A stretch of 64,000 nucleotides of DNA, taken from positions 1 to 64,000 of the forward strand of contig JBAYVI010000001.1 in the NCBI GenBank assembly GCA_041674625.1, read 5' to 3'. Position 1 is the first letter of the stretch; each line of letters starts with the position of its first letter. This document shows, piece after piece, positions 39,146-48,076 of this stretch. The notes beneath the pieces were generated by a model. That model made no database searches, was not told the origin of the DNA, and was given only the letters and a program-made list of their open reading frames with translations. The position numbers and the translations under genes are program-made. Source of the stretch: BRH-c32 sp041674625. GTDB lineage: Bacteria; Bacteroidota; Ignavibacteria; Ignavibacteriales; Melioribacteraceae.

Positions 39146-39412
39146 TTGGGAAACGAATACGTTAAAGTCAAATTCCTTTCAGATTGGATGGGTCATCCCG
39201 AAGGTTCCACCCTAACAATCATGAAGGTAAAAGCGAATGAATTAAAGGCGAGGAATATTATTAAACTAGTTGATACAGTTGATTCTAAATCTTTGATTGA
39301 TTTAAATAATAAGATTAAAGAAGAAATTAAAAACCTTGATTCTCCGCCTATGAATAAAATGATAGATTCCCCTCAAATTAAAAAATCTAGTGGTAGACCG
39401 AAAAAGAAGTGA
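39146..39412 (+). CDS. Small basic-tailed head-region protein
   Basis: The start is TTG at 39146 (AGAGGATTTAAAA). The 88-residue protein has a small beta-like N-terminus (VKVKFLSDWMGHPEGSTLTI) and a basic SSGRPKKK end resembling an AT-hook core. It lies between tRNA genes. Confidence 0.6.
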   Translation: MGNEYVKVKFLSDWMGHPEGSTLTIMKVKANELKARNIIKLVDTVDSKSLIDLNNKIKEEIKNLDSPPMNKMIDSPQIKKSSGRPKKK

Positions 39413-39421
39413 ATTGATTAT

Positions 39422-39499
39422 CTGTGTGTAGCTCAGTCTTAGTAGAGTAACCGCCTTGGACGCGGGAAGTCGGAGGTTCGAATCCTCCCACCCAGACCA
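39422..39499 (+). tRNA. tRNA-Pro(UGG)
   Basis: Acceptor CTGTGTG/CACCCAG (one T-C mismatch), anticodon loop CTTGGAC giving UGG, T arm GGAGG-TTCGAAT-CCTCC, A73 and encoded CCA. The D loop lacks the usual GG pair, so folding may be non-standard. Confidence 0.8.
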
Positions 39500-39520
39500 T
39501 AATAGAATAGATTTTTAACG

Positions 39521-39596
39521 GCTGGATTAGCTCAGTTGGTAGAGCATCTGCCTTGTAAGCAGGCGGTCACGGGTTCGATGCCTGTATCCAGCTCCA
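39521..39596 (+). tRNA. tRNA-Thr(UGU)
   Basis: Acceptor GCTGGAT/ATCCAGC, D arm GCTC...GAGC with GG, anticodon arm TCTGC-CTTGTAA-GCAGG, T arm ACGGG-TTCGATG-CCTGT, T73 and encoded CCA. It looks fully functional. Confidence 0.9.
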
Positions 39597-39660
39597 CAAA
39601 TAGGCGGAACTGCCGCCAAGAAACGCAATAATATTTGCGTACAGATAGGAGGAATAAATT

Positions 39661-39978
39661 ATGCCTGTAACACTCGTAAAAAGTTCATGGGAAAGTGGGA
39701 ATTTAGTATTTAAGAAAGTAGGTACTTGGGCTACTACTGGGATTACTCTCGGTGAAGATGCAACCGGGTTAGATTTTAAATGTTTTGGCGATACTACTGG
39801 CAAATACATGCTTTGGGACCAGTCAGCCGACAAACTTATCATAATTGGGACAAGTGACTTGGGAACAAGCGCGGAGGCAGATGCATACACAGTCGGGGGC
39901 ACGGCGGGGGTAGATTTTGCTTCTGGCGCAATTACCAGCTTGCAGGTAATCAAGGGAATCGTGACATATGCCGCGTAA
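39661..39978 (+). CDS. Probable decoration protein
   Basis: The 105-residue protein has the same strong site as the 38486 gene (AGGAGGAATAAATT). It is beta-rich (GNLVFKKVGTWATTGITLG; KYMLWDQSADKLIII) and lies in the head block. An abundant capsid-binding protein is the best guess. RNA element 3 follows 21 bases after its stop. Confidence 0.55.
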   Translation: MPVTLVKSSWESGNLVFKKVGTWATTGITLGEDATGLDFKCFGDTTGKYMLWDQSADKLIIIGTSDLGTSAEADAYTVGGTAGVDFASGAITSLQVIKGIVTYAA

Positions 39979-39999
39979 ATAGTTGACCTAATTACATAT

Positions 40000-40053
40000 T
40001 TGGGGATAGGGCTGTACACCTGACAAGAAGACTTAATCCATCTTCTTCCCCAA
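40000..40053 (+). ncRNA. Three-way-junction RNA element 3
   Basis: P1 TTGGGGA/TCCCCAA; P2 GGG...CCT; joiner GACAA; P3 GAAGA...TCTTC; then T. It keeps the GGGGATAGG and CTGACAAG words of the set. It precedes the AP2/HNH gene. Confidence 0.6.
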
Positions 40054-40084
40054 TTTTATTTTAAGGACCATAGGAGGAATAACT

Positions 40085-40786
40085 ATGGAAAATGTATTAG
40101 GTAATAGGTACGGAAGATGGATTGTAATAAACAACAATCCGAGTATCAGGACGAAGAAAAGAAGATCGGTCATTTGTCAATGTTCATGTAAAAAGAAAAC
40201 CGTTAGGGAAGTAACTATTGTAGATTTGAAAATGGGTAAATCTAATTCTTGCGGATGTCTCCAAAGAGAAAGGGCAGCAGAATCGAATAGTACTCATGGG
40301 CTTTATAGGCACCCTTTGTATAATATCTGGGGTTTAATGATGGGAAGATGCTATAACAAAAATGGAGTTCAATATAAGGATTGGGGCGGTAGAGGAATAA
40401 TAGTTTGCGATGAGTGGAAATATAATCCCGAATTATTTATAGAATGGTGTTTAGAAAACGGATGGGTTCAGGGATTAGAAATTGATAGAGAAAACAATGA
40501 CGGGAATTATGAACCAAATAATTGTAGATTTGTAACATCTCAGATAAATATAATAAACATGAGATTAATTCAATCAAACAACACATCTGGATATAGGGGC
40601 GTTTATTATAATAAACGCAAAAGAAGTTATTGTTGCCAAATTGGATATAACAAGAAATATATTTTAAGTGAATCTGGCTTCAAAACACCAGAACAGGCGG
40701 CGAAAGCACGGGATATATTTATTATAAAAAACGATTTGCCTCATAAATTAAATTTCCCAGAACTAGCAATTAACGGGCCGCTATGA
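40085..40786 (+). CDS. AP2/HNH-type homing endonuclease
   Basis: The 233-residue protein (start with ATAGGAGGAATAACT) has an N-terminal Cys cluster (CQCSCKKK, SCGCLQRE), a nuclease-like block (HPLYNIWGLMMGRCYN, VCDEW, LEIDRENNDGNYEPNNCRF) and an AP2-like C-terminus (SGYRGVYYNKRKRSYCCQIG). It is related to the protein at 18417. Its stop overlaps the following transferase gene. Confidence 0.8.
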   Translation: MENVLGNRYGRWIVINNNPSIRTKKRRSVICQCSCKKKTVREVTIVDLKMGKSNSCGCLQRERAAESNSTHGLYRHPLYNIWGLMMGRCYNKNGVQYKDWGGRGIIVCDEWKYNPELFIEWCLENGWVQGLEIDRENNDGNYEPNNCRFVTSQINIINMRLIQSNNTSGYRGVYYNKRKRSYCCQIGYNKKYILSESGFKTPEQAAKARDIFIIKNDLPHKLNFPELAINGPL

Positions 40787-41394
40787 AAAATATTAATATA
40801 GCAATCGTTTTGCCTGTAAGCTGGGAATATTTACCAATACAATTTTTCAAATCCTGGATAACTTTAAAGAAACCAGAGCACTCTGTCATTATCCCAACGA
40901 GAGGAAGAATTGATGACATGCGGAATGCAGCAATAAACTCTGTGCTTAAAGATGGTAGTTTTAGCCACATTTTATTTTTAGATACAGACCACTTTCATCA
41001 TCCAGACACAATACCAAAATTGCTTTCTCACAATAAACACATTGTATCTGGATTAAGTTTTAGAAGGTCAGAACCGTATGACCCTATAATGTTCGTTAAG
41101 GATTACAAAAAATTTAAAAACATTACAGAGTGGAAAGATGGTGAGTTATTAGAGGTAGATGTAATAGGAGCGGCCTCATTACTCGTAGATGTAGAAGTTT
41201 TTAATAGAATGAAAGCTCCATATTTTGAAATGAACTACCCATATATGGATGGTGTTATTTCAGAAGATTTTGCGTTTTGTTTAAAAGCACAAGAACTTGG
41301 GTATGAAGTCTATTGTGATACAAGTTGCACGAATGATCATATTGGCACTTTGAATATCAATAAAAAAGTTTGGGAGAAATTTTGTGGAAAATAA
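40783..41394 (+). CDS. GT-A type glycosyltransferase-like protein
   Basis: The 203-residue protein has a Rossmann-like start (INIAIVLPVSW), a DxD-like metal site (LFLDTDHFHHPDT, about 66-78) and VDVIGAASLLVD. It is a paralogue of the products at 48077 and 56455. It probably transfers a sugar from a nucleotide donor, to virion proteins or host glycans. Confidence 0.75.
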   Translation: MKNINIAIVLPVSWEYLPIQFFKSWITLKKPEHSVIIPTRGRIDDMRNAAINSVLKDGSFSHILFLDTDHFHHPDTIPKLLSHNKHIVSGLSFRRSEPYDPIMFVKDYKKFKNITEWKDGELLEVDVIGAASLLVDVEVFNRMKAPYFEMNYPYMDGVISEDFAFCLKAQELGYEVYCDTSCTNDHIGTLNINKKVWEKFCGK

Positions 41395-41707
41395 AAAATT
41401 AAGTGTATTTGATAGAATTATACTTTTGAATATTTTACCTAATATTGAAGAAGTAGATAGAACGATGTTTGGACTTTATCATGATTTTTTAAAAGAGCTT
41501 TCGTTTACACAAGAAGAGCATGATAAGTTTCAAATCACCCACGATGAAAATGGACAAGTGAAATGGACAAACAATGAAGAAAAAGAATTTATCATTTGTA
41601 ATAAAGTACAAAATATAATTGTTGGTAGATTAAAAGCTTGCAAAGAAAAAGAATTGCTCCAAGAAGAACATTTGGAATTATATAATAAATTTGTTAATGA
41701 GGATTAA
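41384..41707 (+). CDS. Hypothetical helical protein (107 residues)
   Basis: The start is GTG at 41384 (GGGAGAAATTTT), overlapping the transferase stop. The protein is acidic and helical (DRTMFGLYHDFLKELSFTQEE). No function is known. Confidence 0.55.
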   Translation: MENKKLSVFDRIILLNILPNIEEVDRTMFGLYHDFLKELSFTQEEHDKFQITHDENGQVKWTNNEEKEFIICNKVQNIIVGRLKACKEKELLQEEHLELYNKFVNED

Positions 41708-43276
41708 ATGATAACAATAAATGGGTTAGATAGCGATGTGTTTAATGATCGAACTCCGGTAGATTTTACGAGTTTGCCATCTGCTGCCAGTAATAACGGT
41801 GTAGTCCGTAGGTGCAACCCACTTGTTGCAGGCCAGGAGGATTTCTATGTGGTCAGCAACGGAACATCATGGCTGCCATATCACACTAAAAACCGGCCAT
41901 TTATGGATTTGACGTATGCTCGGAAGGTGCAGGCCGCGCCTGTTACAATCACATCAAATGCCACAAACACCTCTGCGACTGCTCCCCTGCTGTGGCCAGC
42001 AACAAACTTTGCTAGCGGAACAAGCAATGTTTTAACCGGTGGAAATTTTACATACACCAGATGCGGTAAAAATGTCAGACCATACTCTGCAACCGGAACT
42101 ACTCTGGTCACTGCCGATACCATTCAGTGGACTACAACCCCTACATATAACCGCTTGGAATTTGGTGTGAGGTTTTATCACACCGGCAGGTATTTGGACA
42201 TTAAAACTGCGAATGGCTTGATGATGGTTAAAGTTGATGGAGAATATACATCGCTAACGCCAATCGCAATCACTGGCATACTGTATAACTACATCGATTT
42301 TGGGTCTGTAGCCACCAGGCTTGTTGAGGTAGTTCTTACATCTGGGCTGTTCGGCGGCGTGTATACGGGGGCCACCGATACTATTTCATCAGCCCCAGCA
42401 AAGGGGCCGAAAACTGTAATAGTTGGCGATTCGTTTTCTGGTGGAACGGGCACATCAGCCGAGATGGGGCTGCGGGGGGCGTTCCCGGCATGGTTTGCTG
42501 ATCTGATTGGATGGGATGACGTAATCGTTTCAGGCATTGGATCAACCGGATATTTGGCGGATGCGTCAGGCGTTGCAACCACATACCGCCAAAGAGTGCA
42601 ACATGACGTGATTGATAACGCCCCAGACGTGATTGTTTTCACAGGTGGATACAATGACAGAGCACAGACAGGGGCGGCTATTTATGCAGAGGCCTGCTTG
42701 CTTTTTAAACAGGTACGTGATGCCCTCCCGTTTGCTGAAGTAATTGTTTTCTCACCATTCTGGTACAAGGGATGCACGTCGTTTAAATCAGCGGCTGCTG
42801 ACATTATACCAATACGTGATGCCCTGAGAGATGCGGCAGCATTGTATAGCTGCCATTTCTGTGACATGCTCGAAATGGATCTGCCTATAGGTACGCCACT
42901 GGCTGCTGCTGGGTTGCTGACCTCGAATATCACGGCTGGAGCAACCACGTTTGTTGCTGATACACTTTTCGCAGTGCCTGGAACAGTAACCATCGGTACT
43001 GACCGCGTGCGTTATTCATCTGTAAGCGGGACCGGTCCGTTCACCTACACATTACAGAGTGCTGGCACTATTTACCAGGCGCACAGTATCGGCGATGCCG
43101 TGACTCCGGTTGGCAACTCATTTTGGACCGGGACCGGAAATGCCGCTGTGCCTACCGGGATAGGCAACTGCGATCTGATTACCACCTCTGCTGTGGATAT
43201 TCATCCTACCGACACCGGCCACAGGATGATCGGAGAGTATGTGGCGAAGAGGTTGCATGAGATATTGTCACAGTAG
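41708..43276 (+). CDS. SGNH/GDSL hydrolase, probable virion enzyme
   Basis: The 522-residue protein has a beta-rich N-terminal half and an SGNH hydrolase: block I GDSFSGGTG (nucleophile Ser, about 242), block III GGYNDR (Asn, about 314) and block V DIHPTDTGH (Asp-His, about 497-505). An inserted 70-residue beta segment splits the last blocks. It should deacylate a polysaccharide or lipid. Base composition is markedly GC-richer than the flanks, so recent transfer is likely. The 129 bases after it hold only a decayed-looking fragment. Confidence 0.8.
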   Translation: MITINGLDSDVFNDRTPVDFTSLPSAASNNGVVRRCNPLVAGQEDFYVVSNGTSWLPYHTKNRPFMDLTYARKVQAAPVTITSNATNTSATAPLLWPATNFASGTSNVLTGGNFTYTRCGKNVRPYSATGTTLVTADTIQWTTTPTYNRLEFGVRFYHTGRYLDIKTANGLMMVKVDGEYTSLTPIAITGILYNYIDFGSVATRLVEVVLTSGLFGGVYTGATDTISSAPAKGPKTVIVGDSFSGGTGTSAEMGLRGAFPAWFADLIGWDDVIVSGIGSTGYLADASGVATTYRQRVQHDVIDNAPDVIVFTGGYNDRAQTGAAIYAEACLLFKQVRDALPFAEVIVFSPFWYKGCTSFKSAAADIIPIRDALRDAAALYSCHFCDMLEMDLPIGTPLAAAGLLTSNITAGATTFVADTLFAVPGTVTIGTDRVRYSSVSGTGPFTYTLQSAGTIYQAHSIGDAVTPVGNSFWTGTGNAAVPTGIGNCDLITTSAVDIHPTDTGHRMIGEYVAKRLHEILSQ

Positions 43277-43405
43277 TTGTGGACGGTATACGAGGATGGC
43301 GACGAGCTACCGTATGTGCCGCAATATATAGACCAAACTATGTGACGGTAGATGATTTATGATATTTTGTCAGATTAAATAATTAAATTATAAGAGGGAC
43401 AATAT

Positions 43406-43729
43406 ATGAGAGTGAGTAGAGAGACAGCAGCATCCGGGGCAATATCACTAACAGTTGATCCTGGTATTCCATTTAGGTTAATAGCCATTAAAGTGCATTT
43501 GAGCGCAGTCGGTGGGGCTGGCAATTTAACCGCAACGACAGATTCAATTATCGGGGCTACTTATGACGCAGTATTAACTCTTCAAGATATGACCGCCGTA
43601 ACAGATTATATTTATGTACCAGACAACCCGATCCCATTTGTAGATGGTGATAAAGTTGTAATTGCATGGGCTAATGCAAGTAATGTTACTTATGGGATAG
43701 AAGCGTTTTGGGTTCCAGACAATATATAA
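43406..43729 (+). CDS. Beta-rich structural protein
   Basis: The 107-residue protein (TAAGAGGGACAATAT) is rich in Ala, Thr, Val and Asp with strand-like repeats (GAISLTVDPGIPFRLIAIKVHL). It lies in the head-to-tail region; a virion role is likely but no family is recognised. Confidence 0.55.
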   Translation: MRVSRETAASGAISLTVDPGIPFRLIAIKVHLSAVGGAGNLTATTDSIIGATYDAVLTLQDMTAVTDYIYVPDNPIPFVDGDKVVIAWANASNVTYGIEAFWVPDNI

Positions 43730-43732
43730 TCC

Positions 43733-45523
43733 ATGATACTTGAATCTTCCATAAAAAGATTTTCTGGGATATCTTCTGATTCCAAGCCAGATACCGATGT
43801 TCCATCTGGTTCTGAATTTTTTGAATTAGACACAGGAAATACTTTTAAATTCCATGATTCATCATGGTACCCATTTGGGATATCGATTAATGATGGTAAT
43901 GGATTTAATATTGGTATAAATAGCCCATTGCCTACTAATGGAGATTCTGTTTATTATAAAGATATTGATTTAGATAGGTGTAATATAACTGGATGGACAG
44001 GGACAGTACTTGATTTATTCACTGGTGTTCATTCTGGTATAGAAAATACAGGTTCTAGTAATCCTAAAACAATTATTATTCATTTTGAAAGAACGATTGA
44101 GTTTGGTTCAGTCACCATAGGTAGTGCAGATGGAGGTAATTTTAGTAATGTCAAAGTGACTGTTAGAAATCCAGGTATAATTGAAACGATAGTTGTAGAT
44201 GAGTCTAGCGATTCCACTAATCTAACAAATAAAACGTATAACTTTGAAGATATACACAGGGTAGAATCATTAAAAATAGAATTTTATACCGCTGATATAG
44301 TTGAAGTAACACAAATATTTATTCCAAAAATTAAAACTGTAAAAATTGACCCAAATAATAAAAGTCACCCTATACATTTTATAGATACTGATCATTCTGG
44401 AAGAGCTGCTCAGAATTCAATTTTTGGAGATAGGATAGTAGGATGGAAAAAAACTTCAATGGCATTCCAATTTAATTATGGCTTTAGAACAAGAGATTTT
44501 ACATTAACACAAACAAATGGAGGAACTGTAACTTCTTCTGATAGTGTTATTATATTATCTACAAGTACGAATGTTGGTGGAGTTGCTGCTGCTGAAACAG
44601 TAGATTCTTTAAGGTATGTCCCAGGTAATGAAGCGTACGCATTTTTTACAGCTATATTTTCTACTCCAAAGGTAAATTCATATCAAAGAGCCGGGATATT
44701 TGACTCTAAAAATGGATTTTTTATCGGGTATGAATGTACTGATTTTAAAATTACTAGAAGAATAAATCAAATTGACTACCCACAAACTATTGATGTTTCA
44801 AAAGTTCTACCATTAGAAGCATTTGATCCAACAAAAGGTAATGTATATAAAATAAGTTTCGGATATCTCGGATTTGCAACAATAAATTTTGAAATAATGA
44901 ATCCAGAGGGAGAATGGAATTCAATTGGGCAGATTGAATTCCCAAATGCATATACTGAGACTAGCATTGCAAGTACAAATCTTCCAATGAGGGGAGAAGT
45001 AGGCAATACAGGTAATAATACAGATATTGTAGTTAAAAGTGGAAGCATTACTGCTGGTATTATTGATGGCGGTGATGATGACCCAAGCGCAAGAAGTTAT
45101 ACATATAGCAGGGGAACTGCCACAATATCTGCTGGAGATAACATGTTGGTTGCTTTTAGAAATATAACTACATTTGCAGGTAGAACGAATAGGGTAAAGG
45201 CAATAGCGCAACTATTGACTTCTGCGACGGAAGGAACAAAGCCAGTTAGGTGGAAGATTGTTTTCAATCCAACATTTACAAATACCCCAACATGGGCAGC
45301 AATAAATTCAGACTCAATAATTGAGTATTCAACAAATGCAACTATAACATTTGGGACTGGAGAAATAGGGACAGAATGGAATATGGCAAAAGCAGATTCA
45401 TTTTTTGAAGATGTAGAATCTCTTGGAGGGCATATGTATCCTGGTCAAACTGCTGTAGTTGTCGTCAATTCTGCTGGATCAAACGATACTGAATTTTCTA
45501 TTAGATGGAAGGAGCTATTTTAA
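43733..45523 (+). CDS. Large beta-rich virion protein
   Basis: The 596-residue protein starts at an ATG at 43733 without a clear ribosome site, four bases after the previous stop. It is Gly, Ser, Thr and Asn-rich with a concanavalin-like middle (YQRAGIFDSKNGFFIGYECTD) and a possible metal-rich turn (DGGDDDPSARS). Carbohydrate-binding adhesin or head fibre is plausible. It lies before the connector genes, not among tail fibres. Confidence 0.55.
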   Translation: MILESSIKRFSGISSDSKPDTDVPSGSEFFELDTGNTFKFHDSSWYPFGISINDGNGFNIGINSPLPTNGDSVYYKDIDLDRCNITGWTGTVLDLFTGVHSGIENTGSSNPKTIIIHFERTIEFGSVTIGSADGGNFSNVKVTVRNPGIIETIVVDESSDSTNLTNKTYNFEDIHRVESLKIEFYTADIVEVTQIFIPKIKTVKIDPNNKSHPIHFIDTDHSGRAAQNSIFGDRIVGWKKTSMAFQFNYGFRTRDFTLTQTNGGTVTSSDSVIILSTSTNVGGVAAAETVDSLRYVPGNEAYAFFTAIFSTPKVNSYQRAGIFDSKNGFFIGYECTDFKITRRINQIDYPQTIDVSKVLPLEAFDPTKGNVYKISFGYLGFATINFEIMNPEGEWNSIGQIEFPNAYTETSIASTNLPMRGEVGNTGNNTDIVVKSGSITAGIIDGGDDDPSARSYTYSRGTATISAGDNMLVAFRNITTFAGRTNRVKAIAQLLTSATEGTKPVRWKIVFNPTFTNTPTWAAINSDSIIEYSTNATITFGTGEIGTEWNMAKADSFFEDVESLGGHMYPGQTAVVVVNSAGSNDTEFSIRWKELF

Positions 45524-45673
45524 ATGAAATTAGGATATAGAATTTCTGGGTTACACGTAGAAAATGTTATAGGTAGTATAATTAAATTTTCTATATTTTC
45601 TTTACCATTCGCGATTTGGAAAATGTCTGAAGTGTTTATTGTATTTGTTAATATTATAAATTCTTTGAAGTAA
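45524..45673 (+). CDS. Small membrane-like peptide
   Basis: A 49-codon frame starts at an ATG at 45524 just after the previous stop (GGAGCTATTTTAA). It carries a hydrophobic stretch (IIKFSIFSLPFAIW) and a hydrophobic end. Function unknown. Confidence 0.5.
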   Translation: MKLGYRISGLHVENVIGSIIKFSIFSLPFAIWKMSEVFIVFVNIINSLK

Positions 45674-45682
45674 GTGAATGAT

Positions 45683-46837
45683 ATGGCGATAACTACACTA
45701 GATGATATTTTAGAGTTTCTGGATCTGGATACGGCATATTTTGTTATTACGCCATCAAATAATGTATTAAATTTTACTTCATCTTCGGGTGGCCCTGTCG
45801 ATATCACATTGACAGATGGTAATTATGATGGGGTAACATTGGCCTCTCATTTACAAACGCAAATGAACGCCAATACGACATTAACTGGGACAGGAACAAT
45901 AACATTTGCTATATCATATAGCACTACAACAAGAAAATTCACAATCAATTCTGGAACTGGCAAAACTGTTGCGTACACTCATACATCTTCTGATGCTGGT
46001 TTAACGTTTGGTTTTACAGCAAATAAAACCGCTGCGCAAACCATAGTATCTGACATAGAAGCTGGAGATCCTAGTCAAATTGTATCTAGTATCAAGGATT
46101 CTACTGAAACACTCGTTTCGGAATATTGTAATAGGATATTTGAAGAAACATCTTATACTTGTGAGAGATATGACGGAAATAATAAAGGTATTTTAACTCT
46201 TAAAAATTTCCCGGTTACAGCGGTAGATAAAGTTTCAATTGGGACTTTAGATGTTATTCAGATTAGCAATTCCAACCAGACTTCTACAGCTTCCGTTTCT
46301 GCTACTACTACGGGTCTCAGGCTTGTTTTAGACGGCACGGCGGATACCAGTATTACTTATGCCGCAAACGCGACTATGACGGCTGTAGTAAACGCTGTGA
46401 ACGCGTTAGGAAATGGATGGGCGGCTAGACTTAATTCTAGTATTTACGGTAATTTTAAATCAACCGAAATTATCCCAAGGTATGGATTGAATGCGATTGA
46501 TACAAATTGGGTAGATCTGTCGATGGTTGATGACCCATTAGATGATATTGATGTTTACCTTGAAAGAGGGCAAATATTAAAATATGGAGGGTGGCCTAAA
46601 GGAACTAGAAATATTTATATAGATTATACTGCTGGATTTACATCTGACAATATGCCGAATGATTTAAAATTAGCTGTAAAAATTCTAGTAAAATTTTTCT
46701 ATAATAAAATGGATGATGATAGCTATGGAGTGGAAGAGTACAGAGCGCATAATTTATGGGCTTCGTTTAACAAAGAAGAAACAATTCCAAAAGAAGCTAA
46801 AATGATATTAATGAGATATAAAAGGTTTCATACATAA
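45683..46837 (+). CDS. Head-tail connector with insertions
   Basis: The start is the ATG at 45683. The 384-residue protein begins (MAITTLDDILEFLDLD) and ends (YIDYTAGFTSDNMPNDLKLAVKILVKFFYNK) like a gp6-type connector, which is usually about 100-200 residues. About 200 residues of Thr/Ser-rich beta-type sequence are inserted in two blocks (about 20-120 and 190-260), resembling Ig-like or carbohydrate-binding domains. Confidence 0.75.
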   Translation: MAITTLDDILEFLDLDTAYFVITPSNNVLNFTSSSGGPVDITLTDGNYDGVTLASHLQTQMNANTTLTGTGTITFAISYSTTTRKFTINSGTGKTVAYTHTSSDAGLTFGFTANKTAAQTIVSDIEAGDPSQIVSSIKDSTETLVSEYCNRIFEETSYTCERYDGNNKGILTLKNFPVTAVDKVSIGTLDVIQISNSNQTSTASVSATTTGLRLVLDGTADTSITYAANATMTAVVNAVNALGNGWAARLNSSIYGNFKSTEIIPRYGLNAIDTNWVDLSMVDDPLDDIDVYLERGQILKYGGWPKGTRNIYIDYTAGFTSDNMPNDLKLAVKILVKFFYNKMDDDSYGVEEYRAHNLWASFNKEETIPKEAKMILMRYKRFHT

Positions 46838-47154
46838 TGCCTGGACCAAAAGCTACTTTAGAGTTGCAGAGGAAAACTGATGTTAGTGATGGAATGGGTG
46901 GTTTTACTTCTGTATGGTATGGTAAGGCAAGCCTAAAGGGTACATTTACTTCAGTTGATAAATGGGAAAAATTTATTGCTGATTCTACTAAGGTGAAATC
47001 TACGCATTGGTTCCATGTGAGATACCAGGAAGGAATTGTACCAACTTCAAAAGATAGGTTTAGAAATGGTTCTGAAATTTATGAAATTATTTTAGTTGAT
47101 AATGTTGCTTTAAAAAATAGATTTTGGGAATTCTTTCTAGCTAAGATAGAATAG
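46837..47154 (+). CDS. Head closure protein
   Basis: The 105-residue protein fits the SPP1 gp16/Phage_H_T_join family: LELQRKTDVSDGMGGFTSVW at the N-terminus, WFHVRY and DRFRNGSEIYEI. It seals the connector ring after packaging. It overlaps the connector stop by one base. Confidence 0.8.
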   Translation: MPGPKATLELQRKTDVSDGMGGFTSVWYGKASLKGTFTSVDKWEKFIADSTKVKSTHWFHVRYQEGIVPTSKDRFRNGSEIYEIILVDNVALKNRFWEFFLAKIE

Positions 47155-47161
47155 GTGGATA

Positions 47162-47626
47162 ATGGCAAGAGTTACCTGGAATAGTAAACAAGTTATAGAT
47201 TCTATAAAAGCAACTCAATCACAGTCGATGAATGACGCTTGTGAATTTTTAAGTGATAAAATAAAGGATTCCATGAAGCCTGGAACTGGTAGATGGTGGC
47301 CTTCTAAAAAGGGCGATGGCTCTTTACACCAAGCTTCGATCCCTAATACAGCACCAGCCCCAGATACGGAAGAATTGAAAAATTCAATTTCTTGGGCGGC
47401 ATCAACTGGTAGTAGCGGTGGGGGAGAAGGTAGTGAAAAAGTAACCGCACCTTTTTACGGCGCGAATACCAATATCATTGCTGGGAAAATAGGAACAACT
47501 AACGGAAAAGGTATTCTCCATGAGATGGCTTGGACGATTGACGGAGCTAAAAGACCGTTTATAAGACCAGCATTCACTGAAAGCGAAGATGAATTAATCA
47601 GAATACTTGGGAAAAATAAAATATGA
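47162..47626 (+). CDS. HK97 gp10-like tail component
   Basis: The 154-residue protein has the ending typical of gp10-like neck/tail proteins (GILHEMAWTIDGAKRPFIRPAFTESEDELIRIL) and a helical N-terminus. It follows the head closure gene in the standard order. Confidence 0.75.
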   Translation: MARVTWNSKQVIDSIKATQSQSMNDACEFLSDKIKDSMKPGTGRWWPSKKGDGSLHQASIPNTAPAPDTEELKNSISWAASTGSSGGGEGSEKVTAPFYGANTNIIAGKIGTTNGKGILHEMAWTIDGAKRPFIRPAFTESEDELIRILGKNKI

Positions 47627-48045
47627 GTATAAGCGAATTAGCAACAGGGGTATATAATTATTCACAAGTAGCGAGTAATTTTAAAACGAGTATCAATGGT
47701 AGGGTTTATCAAGTTCGTGCTCCTCAAAATCCTACATATCCATTTGTTATATTCTTCTTCCCTGTCGATACCATTACGCATTTTATGAACGAACAAGCTG
47801 TAGCGGCAAATGCAGTATTAAATATTAGTTTACAGTTTAATATTTATTCTCAAAATCAGTCCACAAGTGAAATTAATACCATAGATGGATATTTAACGGA
47901 TAGATTTGATTTCGCTAACTTAACTGTATCTGGATATTATTGCTTTGATTTGTATAGAACTCATAAAATCCCCCCTATGTGGGTAGAAGACATCCAAGGT
48001 TATATTTCTTCCGTAATTTATCAAGTGCAATTACAAAAAAATTAA
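47623..48045 (+). CDS. Tail terminator/completion protein
   Basis: The 140-residue protein overlaps gp10 (ATGA). PTYPFVIFFFPVD, LNISLQFNIYSQNQST and YISSVIYQVQLQ match the style of tail terminator (gpU/DUF3168-like) proteins that form the ring ending the tail tube. Position supports this; sequence evidence is weak. Confidence 0.6.
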   Translation: MSISELATGVYNYSQVASNFKTSINGRVYQVRAPQNPTYPFVIFFFPVDTITHFMNEQAVAANAVLNISLQFNIYSQNQSTSEINTIDGYLTDRFDFANLTVSGYYCFDLYRTHKIPPMWVEDIQGYISSVIYQVQLQKN

Positions 48046-48069
48046 AGTTTCTGCAATTTTTACCGATAA
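48043..48069 (+). promoter_or_regulatory. Sigma-28 promoter of the glycan cassette
   Basis: TAAAGTTT, 11 bases, ACCGATAA. The ATG of the next gene is seven bases after the -10 box, so this transcript would start at or next to the start codon and be leaderless. Confidence 0.75.
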
Positions 48070-48076
48070 GCAATTC

